The notes below the pieces were generated by a model. That model worked only from the letters and a program-made list of their open reading frames with translations, had not been told where the DNA came from and searched no databases. Of a stretch of 41,235 bases of DNA, positions 17,236 through 26,222 are shown piece by piece; position 1 is the stretch's first letter; each line of letters starts with the position of its first letter. Made by a program: the position numbers and the translations under genes. This DNA is from Variovorax sp. WDL1 (GTDB lineage Bacteria; Pseudomonadota; Gammaproteobacteria; Burkholderiales; Burkholderiaceae_C), in NCBI RefSeq assembly GCF_001541225.1, contig NZ_LMTS01000073.1, forward strand, positions 68,478 through 109,712, in the 5' to 3' direction.

Positions 17236-17733
17236 TCAGGCGGCCGCGCCGGTGAGCTCGCCCATCAGCTCTTCCTTGCGCGCCTCCAGCTGCTCGCGCA
17301 TCGCGACCAGGTCGAGCCCGCGGGCTGCGCGCGCCTTGACGAAGATCTCGTTGCGCTCTTCCTTCACATGGTGGTCGATGTACTCGCCGAGCACCGTGAC
17401 CTTGGCGTCGAACTTGTCGTCGACCTCGGTCGCTTCCTGGATCTGCCCGATCAGGTCCTTGGCGCTCGCATGCTCGACCTCGGCTTCGTCGAGCAGGTCG
17501 GTTTCCTTGATGGCCTCTCGCAGCGCCGGATAGAAGATCTCTTCCTCGATCTGCGCGTGCACGGTCAGCTCCATGCAGATCTCGTTGGCGAGCTCGCGCT
17601 TCTTCTGGGACGCGCTGGCCGCCTTCGAACTGGTCAGCGTCTCGTACTCCTTGAACATCTTCTTGACGTTGCGGTGGTCGGTGTCGAGCAGGCTGCAGGC
17701 ATCGGGCTCTGCGCGTTTGGTGGTGGTGGGCAT
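17236..17733 (-). CDS. Soluble hemerythrin HHE-domain protein
   Basis: A 165-residue protein with one HHE domain: LLDTDHRNVKKMFKEYE (first His), VHAQIEEEIFYPALRE (His-Glu), VEHASAKDLIGQI and EYIDHHVKEERNEIFVKAR. No membrane segment follows, unlike its neighbour, so it is cytoplasmic. It likely binds a di-iron centre and oxygen, or buffers iron under stress. The ATG is preceded by GGAG at a good distance, and the start agrees with the family; the frame stays open far upstream but only as a shadow of the recQ gene. First gene of the minus-strand set; the 240-base gap to divergent recQ must contain its promoter. Confidence 0.88.
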   Translation of the reverse strand: MPTTTKRAEPDACSLLDTDHRNVKKMFKEYETLTSSKAASASQKKRELANEICMELTVHAQIEEEIFYPALREAIKETDLLDEAEVEHASAKDLIGQIQEATEVDDKFDAKVTVLGEYIDHHVKEERNEIFVKARAARGLDLVAMREQLEARKEELMGELTGAAA

Positions 17734-17973
17734 CTTGGCTCCATGGTGGGGTGGTTGCGGGGAAGCAAAGCTTGTGGCGACGCAATCGGCACTTGCGTAG
17801 GAGCGCGCCGCGGAGAAATGTCGATAAAGCGGAAGCGGCAGGAGCGCGTCACTCGCCGACAGCTCATCCGTGGCGCGGGGGGCGCCGCTGCGCGAAACCT
17901 CTGTCGTCCTACTTGCCGGGCCGGGGCTGCTCATGTCTGATCGCCCGCACCCGAAAGACACAGGAGATCCGTC

Positions 17974-19704
<1,731 letters not shown>

Positions 19705-19710
19705 GACCGG

Positions 19711-19730
19711 GCGTGGGCGCGCGCCCGCGC
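19711..19730. terminator. Palindromic hairpin after recQ
   Basis: A 20-base near-perfect palindrome (arms GCGTGGGCGC and GCGCCCGCGC, one position relaxed to a G-U pair in RNA) begins 7 bases after the recQ stop. No T-run follows, so it could slow or end transcription only with help, or simply stabilise the mRNA 3' end. Confidence 0.35.
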
Positions 19731-19860
19731 GCAGCGTGGCGAAAAGCGCCGACGGCCTGCCCGCCGTGTCCTGCAACAAGAACCCGCCTGCGCCGTCAAG
19801 ACGTCCGCCACCCTTGGACACACTCGCCGAGATCGCACCCACTCAAGGAAAGGAGTTGCC

Positions 19861-20643
19861 ATGCCCGGACATTCCAGCGCGATGCGCGCGCCGATCGCCA
19901 CCGCGCTGCTCGCGGCCTGCGCGGTCCTGGCGTCGTGCGGCGGCAGCAACACGGCTTCCGAGGCGTCTTCGCCCGGCGCCGCCAAGGAAGCCAGCACCCG
20001 CGTCCTCGAGGGCGGTGCGGCGGCGCTGCAGGACAAGCCGCCCATCGAAGCCATCAATGCCTACCTGGACGGCTTCCATTTCTACAACGGCAGCCCTCAC
20101 ATGCAGATGGAGGCGCACCACTACTGCGCGATCCTCAACGAGGAGTTGATCCAGTGCGTGATCTACGACGGCAACGTCAAGGATGCGAAGCTCATGGGCG
20201 TCGAGTACATCGTGAGCGAACGCCTGTTCAAGACACTGCCGGAGCAGGAGAAGGCGCTGTGGCACAGCCACGTCCATGAAGTGAAATCCGGCCAGCTGAT
20301 CGCGCCGGGCATCCCGGACGCTGCCGAGCATGCGCTGATGAAGAAGCTGGTCGGCACCTACGGAAAGACCTTTCACACCTGGCACACCGACCAGCACAAG
20401 CAGCTGCCCACCGGCATCCCGCAGGTGATGATGGGCTTTACCGCGGACGGCCAGGCGGATGCCGCGATGGTCGGCGAGCGTGACAAGCGCTTCGGCACTG
20501 CCAGTGCGGACAAGAAGAAGCAGCGGGAGGACATACCCGCGCCGCCCATCGCCGATGGCGCGGACGCATGGCAGAAGGGGCGAACGGTTCAGCTCGCCGA
20601 CCCGACGGGCACGCAGCACGGCAACCAGGCAGGCGGCAAGTAG
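19861..20643 (+). CDS. OBAP/DUF1264-family lipoprotein
   Basis: A 260-residue protein with a lipoprotein signal (IATALLAACAVLASC, Cys near residue 26). The body matches the oil-body-associated-protein-like DUF1264 family: INAYLDGFHFYNGSPHMQMEAHHYC, CVIYDGNVKDAKLMGVEYI, ERLFKTLPEQEKALWHSHVHEVKSGQL, and FHTWHTDQHKQLPTGIPQVMMG, rich in His. Plant relatives sit on oil bodies; bacterial function is unknown, though these genes are often near stress genes. The His-rich motifs could bind metal. AAAGGAG lies 6 bases before the ATG; a second ATG is 21 bases in. It is 156 bases downstream of recQ and convergent with the lectin-like gene. Confidence 0.83.
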   Translation: MPGHSSAMRAPIATALLAACAVLASCGGSNTASEASSPGAAKEASTRVLEGGAAALQDKPPIEAINAYLDGFHFYNGSPHMQMEAHHYCAILNEELIQCVIYDGNVKDAKLMGVEYIVSERLFKTLPEQEKALWHSHVHEVKSGQLIAPGIPDAAEHALMKKLVGTYGKTFHTWHTDQHKQLPTGIPQVMMGFTADGQADAAMVGERDKRFGTASADKKKQREDIPAPPIADGADAWQKGRTVQLADPTGTQHGNQAGGK

Positions 20644-20672
20644 CCGCCCTGGAAAGAAACCCGCAGGAAGCG

Positions 20673-20701
20673 CCGGCGGCTGGCGGAAAGAAGGCCGCCG
20701 G
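20673..20701. terminator. Hairpin between convergent genes
   Basis: A perfect 8-bp stem (CCGGCGGC at 20673-20680, GCCGCCGG at 20694-20701) with a 13-base loop lies between the two convergent stops. On the minus strand it is followed by a stretch containing TTTCTTT, so it may terminate the lectin-like gene; on the plus strand there is no T-run. Confidence 0.4.
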
Positions 20702-20710
20702 TCGAAGCGG

Positions 20711-21397
20711 CTAGTTGGTGGCGAAGCAGTAGAGCAACCCGTCGCCCCCGGTCCCGCGCAATGCCTGCTGGGTGCAGCCGCCGCGCGTCTGGTGCGAGGA
20801 GTTCCATGACGTGGACCACGGGTCCGTCGTGGGGCCCACGCGATCGTGATGGCCCACGATCGCGACGCCTTCAGGGCCGTTGCGCGTCCAGTTCCCGCAG
20901 GTCATGTCGGTGTCGTTCGGCGAGAAGGCCGTGCCGTCAGTGCGCGAGCCCGTCAGGATGTCGTGGCGGGTCGGCGTATCGCCGCGCCCCTCCACGATCA
21001 GGCCCTTCTCGTTGAGCGCCGTCTGCTTGGTGATGTTGTTGGCCGCGTGCAGCTGCTCGACATCGCGCGCGATCAGCTCACCTTTGGCGTTGTACCAGGG
21101 GCCCTTGCCGATCCGGTCGCGCGCATTGACCGTGGGCACGCCGTCCCGGGCCTGCGTGCTCAGGTAGGCGCGCCATGTCTTGCCGCCCGCCCCCGCCGCC
21201 GCCGCGAGCGACTGGCAATGCCGGTCGGCCCCGGCGAGCCCACCCAGGTCGGCCCCCTTGCCGGCACCGACGCTGCTCACGAAGAAACTCATGCCCCCGC
21301 TCCCCGGCCCGCCCGACTTCATCGCCGTACATGCCACAACGGCCAGAGGCAGGCAGATCACCGCGGCCCGCAGCGGCCAGGAAAGACGTCTTGCCAT
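20711..21397 (-). CDS. Lectin-like lipoprotein
   Basis: A 228-residue protein with a lipoprotein signal (AAVICLPLAVVAC, Cys23). The mature part follows the pattern FFVSSVGAGKGADLGGLAGADRHCQSLA, WRAYLSTQ, NARDRIGKGPWYNAKG, LTGSRTDGTAF, CGNWTRNG and a final WNSSHQTRGGCTQQ...LYCF, which resembles the endostatin/C-type-lectin-like fold found in bacterial outer-membrane or periplasmic proteins. The conserved Cys, Trp and Asn-Thr residues are in place. It may bind a glycan or simply be a surface protein. Its ATG has AAGGA about 8 bases upstream; a sigma70-like promoter is visible about 70 bases upstream. Confidence 0.72.
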   Translation of the reverse strand: MARRLSWPLRAAVICLPLAVVACTAMKSGGPGSGGMSFFVSSVGAGKGADLGGLAGADRHCQSLAAAAGAGGKTWRAYLSTQARDGVPTVNARDRIGKGPWYNAKGELIARDVEQLHAANNITKQTALNEKGLIVEGRGDTPTRHDILTGSRTDGTAFSPNDTDMTCGNWTRNGPEGVAIVGHHDRVGPTTDPWSTSWNSSHQTRGGCTQQALRGTGGDGLLYCFATN

Positions 21398-21467
21398 GGT
21401 TCGGTTCCTTGTAGAAGGTTGTTGTTCGCGCTCACCGGTGGTGGCGCCCCGGTTTCAGGGTGGGCGG

Positions 21468-21496
21468 ATTATGGGAGCCGCGAGCCGGGATGACCA
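21468..21496 (-). promoter_or_regulatory. Candidate sigma70-like promoter of the lectin-like gene
   Basis: Reading the minus strand, TGGTCA (21496-21491) and CATAAT (21473-21468) are spaced by 17 bases. The -10 matches the consensus at five of six positions and the -35 at four of six. The site lies about 70 bases upstream of the ATG at 21397 and is an AT-richer spot in otherwise GC-rich DNA. Confidence 0.45.
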
Positions 21497-21576
21497 CTAG
21501 GGTCAGCGCGGAGACGCGGCACCTGAGCCGCAAGGTTGTTCCGAGGGCGAAGGTACGCCAATGAACGGCGGCGGTT

Positions 21577-21768
21577 TCAGCCGCGCGTGACCTCGACGCT
21601 GTACAGCCCCCAGGGGCACAGCGCGAAGCGTTCCTTGAGCGGCTTGTCCTTGAACGCAGGCAGCGTGTCGGCCTCGTAGACCGCCCACAACGGCCCCAGC
21701 CCGCCGAGCGCGAGCGGGGCGCCATCCATCTCGGTGGCCACGATCATCCGGTAGCTGCGCGCGTCGGC
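21577..21768 (-). pseudogene. Truncated molybdopterin-binding-domain protein (C-terminal remnant)
   Basis: About 64 residues read like the C-terminal end of a small oxidoreductase-type molybdopterin-binding protein: RSYRMIVATEMDGAPLALGG, LGPLWAVYEADTLPAF, then CPWGLYSVEVTRG before the stop. In intact relatives this block follows an N-terminal half of about 90-100 residues and a signal peptide. Here, upstream of about 21768, the frame stays open but the residues are unrelated, and the kaiC-like gene begins on the other strand shortly after. I read this as a remnant left by a deletion or insertion. An ATG at 21816 could still allow a 79-residue product. Confidence 0.5.
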
Positions 21769-21779
21769 CAAGTTCGTGC

Positions 21780-21800
21780 CCCTGCAGGACCGCTGCAGGG
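21780..21800. repeat. Perfect 8-bp inverted repeat at the remnant breakpoint
   Basis: CCCTGCAG (21780-21787) and CTGCAGGG (21793-21800) form a perfect dyad with a 5-base centre. It sits where similarity to the molybdopterin protein stops and 116 bases upstream of the kaiC-like ATG. It could be an operator for the kaiC-histidine kinase pair, a hairpin, or a trace of the rearrangement. Confidence 0.6.
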
Positions 21801-21915
21801 AGAGATGCGCCAGCATCCTTCGGGTATGTCTTTTCACATGCGGGCAGGCGCCGTACAGTGGGCCGCGCGGAGTAAAGTCCGGCTCCCCGAGCAACAACCC
21901 AAAGGGCTACCAGAG

Positions 21916-23481
21916 ATGATGCAAGACCCCGTGCGTACCGGCATTCCAGGGCTGGACGAGGTGCTTCTGGGCGGCGTCCAGCGCAACAACAACATCCTGG
22001 TCGAAGGTGCGCCGGGCGCCGGGAAGACAACCCTTGGCCTGGCTTTCATCCATGCGGGCGCAGCCCTTTACGACGAACCCGGCGTGATCGTCTCCTTCGA
22101 GCTCGACGCCGAGAAGCTGTTGCGCGACGCCAGGGGGTTCAGCTGGGATCTGCAGCGTCTCATCGATGAGCGCAAGGTCAAGATCATCCAGACCTCGCCG
22201 GCCGTGCTGCTCAATGAATTCCGTTCGTCGGAAGGCGCATTCACCGCCGAGCTGGCGGCCATCGGCGCGCGCAGGCTGATGATCGATGGCCTGACGCCGC
22301 TGCGGCTGTACGCCGAGGCCAACGACAAGCCGTTTCGCGAGGATGTCCACCTGCTCATCGACGGACTCACCCGGCTCGGCGTCACGACGCTTGTCACCGC
22401 GGAGCGCGCGGACACGAAGGTGGAGGCCCATGCGCACGAGCGCTTCATCTTCGACACCATCATTTCGCTGACCCGCACCGAGGTGCGCCGGCGGGTCCAT
22501 CGGACGCTGTCGGTGGTCAAGTCGCGCGGCCAGGATTTCATCAGCGGAAGCCACGCGATGCGCATCGAATCCGGCGGGGGCATCCTGGTGTATCGGCGTG
22601 CCCAGTCACGCCCCAAGGTCGACGAGGACCAGCCCACGTCGAGCAACCGCGTGTCCGCGGGCTGCGCCGCGCTGGACCTGATCATGGACGGAGGACTCTA
22701 CGAGGGCTCGATCACCATGGTCACCGGCATCTCCGGCACCGGCAAGACGGTTCTGGGTGTCCAGTTCCTGACGTCGGCGATTCAGGCCGGGCGGCGGGCG
22801 CTGCTGGTGACGCTGGATGAGCATCCACGCCAGCTGATCCGCAACGCGGCGAGCCTGGGCTTCGACCTCGAAGGCCTGGTGCGCCAAGGCTCGCTTTTCA
22901 TCCACTATGAATCGCCCCTGGAGCTGGAGCTCGACGTGCACTTCGACCGGGTGGCGAAGCTGGTGGAGAAGGAAGGCATCGACTGCGTCGTTTTCGACTC
23001 GGTGGCCGTGTACGAGATGGCAAGTGCCGACCAGGCCTCCGACTTTCTCTATGCACTGGCGGATTTCGTCAAGGGACGGCTTGCGACGGCGTTCTTCAAC
23101 TACGAGAGCCCCGAACTACTGGGCGTCTCGCAGATCAGCGAGGAGCTCAAGGGATCGCACCTGGTCGACAACATCATCCTGCTGAGCTATGTGGAGATCT
23201 CCACGCGCCTGCGCCGCGCGATCGCGGTACCCAAGGTGCGCGGGAGCAAGAACATCCAGACGACCCGCGAGTACGTGATAGGCCCAGGCGGCATTTCCTT
23301 GCTCGATGAATCGGTGGTCGAGGGGGACGACACGACATCCGTGCCGCAGTTGCCGTTCTCCTCCTACTACGGGCTCCTCGCGCGCTCGCCCTCGCGCAAG
23401 AGCCCTGTGATCGAGGACGCCGTCGCGCACGGCAAGGCGCTGCCGGACTCGCCGGAACTCCCACCCGAGACGGCCCCGTGA
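21916..23481 (+). CDS. Double-domain KaiC-like RecA-fold ATPase
   Basis: A 521-residue protein with two tandem KaiC domains. Domain 1 has Walker A GAPGAGKTT (31-39) and Walker B LMIDGL; domain 2 has Walker A GISGTGKT (271-278) and Walker B CVVFDS. The K-x-RG nucleotide-contact motifs appear twice (VVKSRGQ, VPKVRGS). In cyanobacterial KaiC each domain has two adjacent catalytic glutamates; here the equivalents read FELDAEKL and TLDEHPRQ, so they are altered. The second-domain phospho-site region reads SHLVDNIILL, where by my alignment cyanobacterial KaiC has Ser-Thr: Ser414 is kept and the Thr is His415. No kaiA or kaiB is nearby. Start: ATG-ATG at 21916. It overlaps the histidine kinase gene by GTGA. 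Confidence 0.9.
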   Translation: MMQDPVRTGIPGLDEVLLGGVQRNNNILVEGAPGAGKTTLGLAFIHAGAALYDEPGVIVSFELDAEKLLRDARGFSWDLQRLIDERKVKIIQTSPAVLLNEFRSSEGAFTAELAAIGARRLMIDGLTPLRLYAEANDKPFREDVHLLIDGLTRLGVTTLVTAERADTKVEAHAHERFIFDTIISLTRTEVRRRVHRTLSVVKSRGQDFISGSHAMRIESGGGILVYRRAQSRPKVDEDQPTSSNRVSAGCAALDLIMDGGLYEGSITMVTGISGTGKTVLGVQFLTSAIQAGRRALLVTLDEHPRQLIRNAASLGFDLEGLVRQGSLFIHYESPLELELDVHFDRVAKLVEKEGIDCVVFDSVAVYEMASADQASDFLYALADFVKGRLATAFFNYESPELLGVSQISEELKGSHLVDNIILLSYVEISTRLRRAIAVPKVRGSKNIQTTREYVIGPGGISLLDESVVEGDDTTSVPQLPFSSYYGLLARSPSRKSPVIEDAVAHGKALPDSPELPPETAP

Positions 23482-24746
23482 ACGACATGGCCGACTCCGA
23501 CGGTCGTCCGACGGGGTTGGACTGGGAAGGCTGGCGTCATGCGCTGGCACGCTTCGCTGCAGCAACCGAACTCTGCGTCTGCGCCTACGACCACGACCTT
23601 GCAAGGCAGGCAGGGCCCCTGGCCTCCTCCAAGGTTGCACGGCTCCTGGTGAACTCAGGCGTGTGGAACGAGGACCGCCTCGGGGCCAGGATTGAAAGAG
23701 ACCTCGCCGCGCAGGTCATCGAAACCGGCGCCGCCGCGCATGCCGGCGTATGCGACGAGCTGCGCTTGCGGGCAGTCCCGCTGTCGATGGGGGGCCAGGT
23801 GCGTGGAGCGATCGTCTACGGATGGGCGTTCGCCACGTTCGGAACGCCGCTGGGATGCGAACGCATCGGCCGCCAGCTCGGCGTCGACGGTACACGGCTT
23901 TGGGCGCAGGCGCGCCTGGAATCGCCGGTCACCGACGGGCGCATGACCGTCTACACCGAGCTGCTAGAGACGATGATCGAATCGACGCTTCGCCACGCGG
24001 AAGCCGTCGAACACCTCCAGGAGCTCAGTCGATTGCGAGAGGTGTTTCTTGCCAGCGTGTCGCACGAGCTTCGAACGCCGTTGTCCGTGCTCGGAACACG
24101 AATCGAGCTCCTGCTCCGTGGTGCGCTCGCCGATCCTGAAGCGATCAGGGCCTCCCTGGTCAACATGAAGCACCACGTGAAGACCGAGGCGCGGCTGGTC
24201 GAGGACCTGATCGAGGCGGCGCGAACCCGCACCGGCCAGTTGCGCATCGATATGCACCTGACGTCGCTTCGCGACATCCTCAAGGCAGCGGTATCTGCGG
24301 TGGTGCCGCATGCCGAGGCCAAGCAGATCGACATCGCAATTCCGGATCTGGATGAAGCCGGCCCGTTGCCGATCATCGCCGACGCGCATCGTCTGCAGCA
24401 GGTGTTCTGGAATCTTCTTTCCAACGCCGTCAAGTTCACCCCGGCGTCGGGGCACATTGAAGTGCAGCTGTATCGCGACGCCCAGGCGTATGCCGTCTCG
24501 GTGACCGACACGGGCAGCGGCATTGACGAGGCGCTGCTCCCGCATGTCTTCAAACCATTCACGAAGCAGCTCAAGGCGAATGCACAGGGGCTGGGACTCG
24601 GCCTGTCCATCGCCCGGCACATCGTCGAGCGCCACGGCGGAACGATCCGGGTGGAAAGCGCCGGACGGGACGGCGGAGCGGCGTTCCATGTCACGCTGCC
24701 CGTGGCTCCACCGAGCGGACCCGACTCGGCTGAGGGCGCCGCGTAG
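23478..24746 (+). CDS. Sensor histidine kinase (soluble, GAF-like N-terminus)
   Basis: A 422-residue kinase starting at GTG overlapping the kaiC-like stop; an ATG 9 bases in is an alternative. Residues ~15-150 form a globular sensory domain with several Cys (ELCVCAYDHD, GVCDELRLRAVPL) that looks GAF-like; no transmembrane helices are seen. A short coiled linker (EHLQELSRLREVFLAS) leads to the H-box SVSHELRTPL (His196), then the N-box (FWNLLSNAVKFTP), G1 (DTGSGID), F (HVFKPFTKQ) and G2 (GLGLGLSIA) boxes. Fusion-like coupling to a KaiC-like gene recalls SasA-KaiC signalling, but the N-terminus is not KaiB-like. No response regulator gene is adjacent. Confidence 0.9.
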   Translation: MNDMADSDGRPTGLDWEGWRHALARFAAATELCVCAYDHDLARQAGPLASSKVARLLVNSGVWNEDRLGARIERDLAAQVIETGAAAHAGVCDELRLRAVPLSMGGQVRGAIVYGWAFATFGTPLGCERIGRQLGVDGTRLWAQARLESPVTDGRMTVYTELLETMIESTLRHAEAVEHLQELSRLREVFLASVSHELRTPLSVLGTRIELLLRGALADPEAIRASLVNMKHHVKTEARLVEDLIEAARTRTGQLRIDMHLTSLRDILKAAVSAVVPHAEAKQIDIAIPDLDEAGPLPIIADAHRLQQVFWNLLSNAVKFTPASGHIEVQLYRDAQAYAVSVTDTGSGIDEALLPHVFKPFTKQLKANAQGLGLGLSIARHIVERHGGTIRVESAGRDGGAAFHVTLPVAPPSGPDSAEGAA

Positions 24747-24802
24747 TGGTGCGACAGACGGGCCCTGGGGCAACGGCCCGAACGGCAAATCCTTACAACG
24801 GC

Positions 24803-24820
24803 CGTCATGCCTTGATGACG
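24803..24820. repeat. Short inverted repeat upstream of the PA2169-like gene
   Basis: CGTCAT and ATGACG, separated by 6 bases, form a perfect dyad in the 158-base gap after the histidine kinase. It could be an operator for the downstream gene or a weak hairpin; there is no T-run. The spacing is compatible with a dimeric regulator. Confidence 0.3.
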
Positions 24821-24904
24821 ATAGGAATCGAGACTGCGCACCAAGCTGAAATTGAGCAGGGGGGCTTCCGCCGACTGCCCGATGGCGCATCCAGGAGCCG
24901 CATC

Positions 24905-25414
24905 ATGACCAAGGAACATCATCCTTCCGCCGATACGAACCCGGACCCCTTGACGCAGGGGCCGAGCGCCGGTCATGTGGTGGACGTGCTCAATGGATTG
25001 CTCGAGATCACGCGCGACGCGGAGTTCGGCTTCCAGGCCTGTGCAGACGAGGCAGCGGCGGCGAGGCTCCAGGAGGTTTTCTATCACCGGGCCGAACAGT
25101 GCCACCAGGCAGCCGACGAGCTGGTCCGGTTGATCTGGCGCTTTGGCGGCACGCCCGCCGAGGGGGGCACGGCCGGCGCAACCGTGCATCTTGGCCGGGC
25201 CCACATCAAGGTCGCGGCGGGCGCGGACAGCGACCTGTCGATGCTCGAGGAATGCGAACGAAGGGAGGATGCGGCAGTGGCGCGTTACCGCGAGGCCCTG
25301 GCGCAGAACCTACCCCCCGACGTGCGCAGCTTCGTGGAACGCCAGGCGCAGTGCGCCCAGCGCAACCACGACCATATGCGTGACTTGCGCGGTGAAGCGA
25401 GCTCCCGGAGCTGA
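24905..25414 (+). CDS. PA2169/DUF2383-type four-helix-bundle protein
   Basis: A 169-residue protein, mostly helical, matching the PA2169 family: HVVDVLNGLLEITRDAEFGF, ADEAAAARLQEVFYHRAEQC, RLIWRFGGTPAEGGT, and LSMLEECERREDAAVARYRE followed by a helix ending NHDHMRDLRGE. The family has a ferritin-like fold; it is induced in stationary phase or envelope stress in Pseudomonas, with unclear chemistry. Glu and His residues spaced along the helices could bind metal. The ATG has AGGAG 8 bases upstream; an open frame upstream to 24746 has no similarity. It follows the kaiC-kinase pair on the same strand and is convergent with the TauE gene. Confidence 0.85.
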   Translation: MTKEHHPSADTNPDPLTQGPSAGHVVDVLNGLLEITRDAEFGFQACADEAAAARLQEVFYHRAEQCHQAADELVRLIWRFGGTPAEGGTAGATVHLGRAHIKVAAGADSDLSMLEECERREDAAVARYREALAQNLPPDVRSFVERQAQCAQRNHDHMRDLRGEASSRS

Positions 25415-25460
25415 CGCGGCTGGCCTTGCAGGCGCATTCGACATCAGCCTGCCCGCACGA

Positions 25461-26222
25461 TCACCAGGGCCACAACTTCGCGGAAGCGGCCAGCGACACA
25501 CCCGTCGCGACCAGCAGCAGGGCCGTGATCGTGCGCAGCGCACGCTCCGACACCCGCAGCGGATGCCGCAGGCACCACCGGGTGACGACGTAGACCACCG
25601 GCAAGGCCATTCCCGACAACAGCAGCGAGCGCATCGAGAAATGGCCGGCGACCGCCACGAGAACCAGGCGGAAGGCGTTGTTGGCGGAGAACATCAGCGT
25701 CAGGCAGCGACGCACGAACATCGGGTCGAAGGGCTGGCGGTACAGGTGGAACACGATCGGCGGTCCGGAGGTCGCGAACAGCCCGCCGAGCACGCCGGAA
25801 AGCAGGCCCGCGGCCGCGAAGCCCGCGGGCGGCGAGGGCCGCGCGAGCTGCCGGCTGTGCAGGAGCAGCGCCACGGCACTGAGCACCACGACGCATCCCA
25901 ACAGCAGTCTCAGGAACTGCTGCGCATTCGCGCTCAGCCATGCGAGCAGCCCGAGGCCGATGACCACGCCGACAAGACTCGCCGGCAGCGCGTGGCGCAA
26001 GGGGCGCCAGGGGAGCGTGCCACCGTGGCCGCGAAAGAAGGCTGCCGCGTTCGCGAGCGCCAGCACCATGGTGGCGTTGACGGCCTCGGCCAGCGGCACG
26101 ACGTGGAGCAGCTCGACCAGGCCCAGCAGCACGAGGCCGAGGGCGAAGCCGGTGAGGTTCTGGACGAAGGTGGCGGCTGCCACGCAGCCGAGGAAGAGGA
26201 GGGCCGTTTCGAGGGGGATCAA
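25461..26222 (-). CDS. TauE/SafE-family membrane exporter
   Basis: A 253-residue integral membrane protein starting at TTG that overlaps the racemase stop as TTGA. Seven or eight hydrophobic segments are visible (ALLFLGCVAAATFVQNLTGF, PASLVGVVIGLGLLAWL, LLGCVVVLSAVALLLHS and so on). The family-typical half-repeat motif FVQNLTGFALGLVLL and its counterpart GLLSGVLGGLFATSGPPIV are present. TauE/SafE proteins export sulfite, sulfoacetate or related anions. It is the last gene of the eight-gene minus-strand array. If the pathway releases an oxyanion such as sulfite, this is the likely way out; otherwise the substrate is open. Confidence 0.82.
   Translation of the reverse strand: MIPLETALLFLGCVAAATFVQNLTGFALGLVLLGLVELLHVVPLAEAVNATMVLALANAAAFFRGHGGTLPWRPLRHALPASLVGVVIGLGLLAWLSANAQQFLRLLLGCVVVLSAVALLLHSRQLARPSPPAGFAAAGLLSGVLGGLFATSGPPIVFHLYRQPFDPMFVRRCLTLMFSANNAFRLVLVAVAGHFSMRSLLLSGMALPVVYVVTRWCLRHPLRVSERALRTITALLLVATGVSLAASAKLWPW

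Noticed and set aside
21833..21859. Promoter for the kaiC-like gene
   Set aside because: TTCACA and TACAGT are present but only 15 bases apart, below the usual spacing. It remains possible but unsupported.
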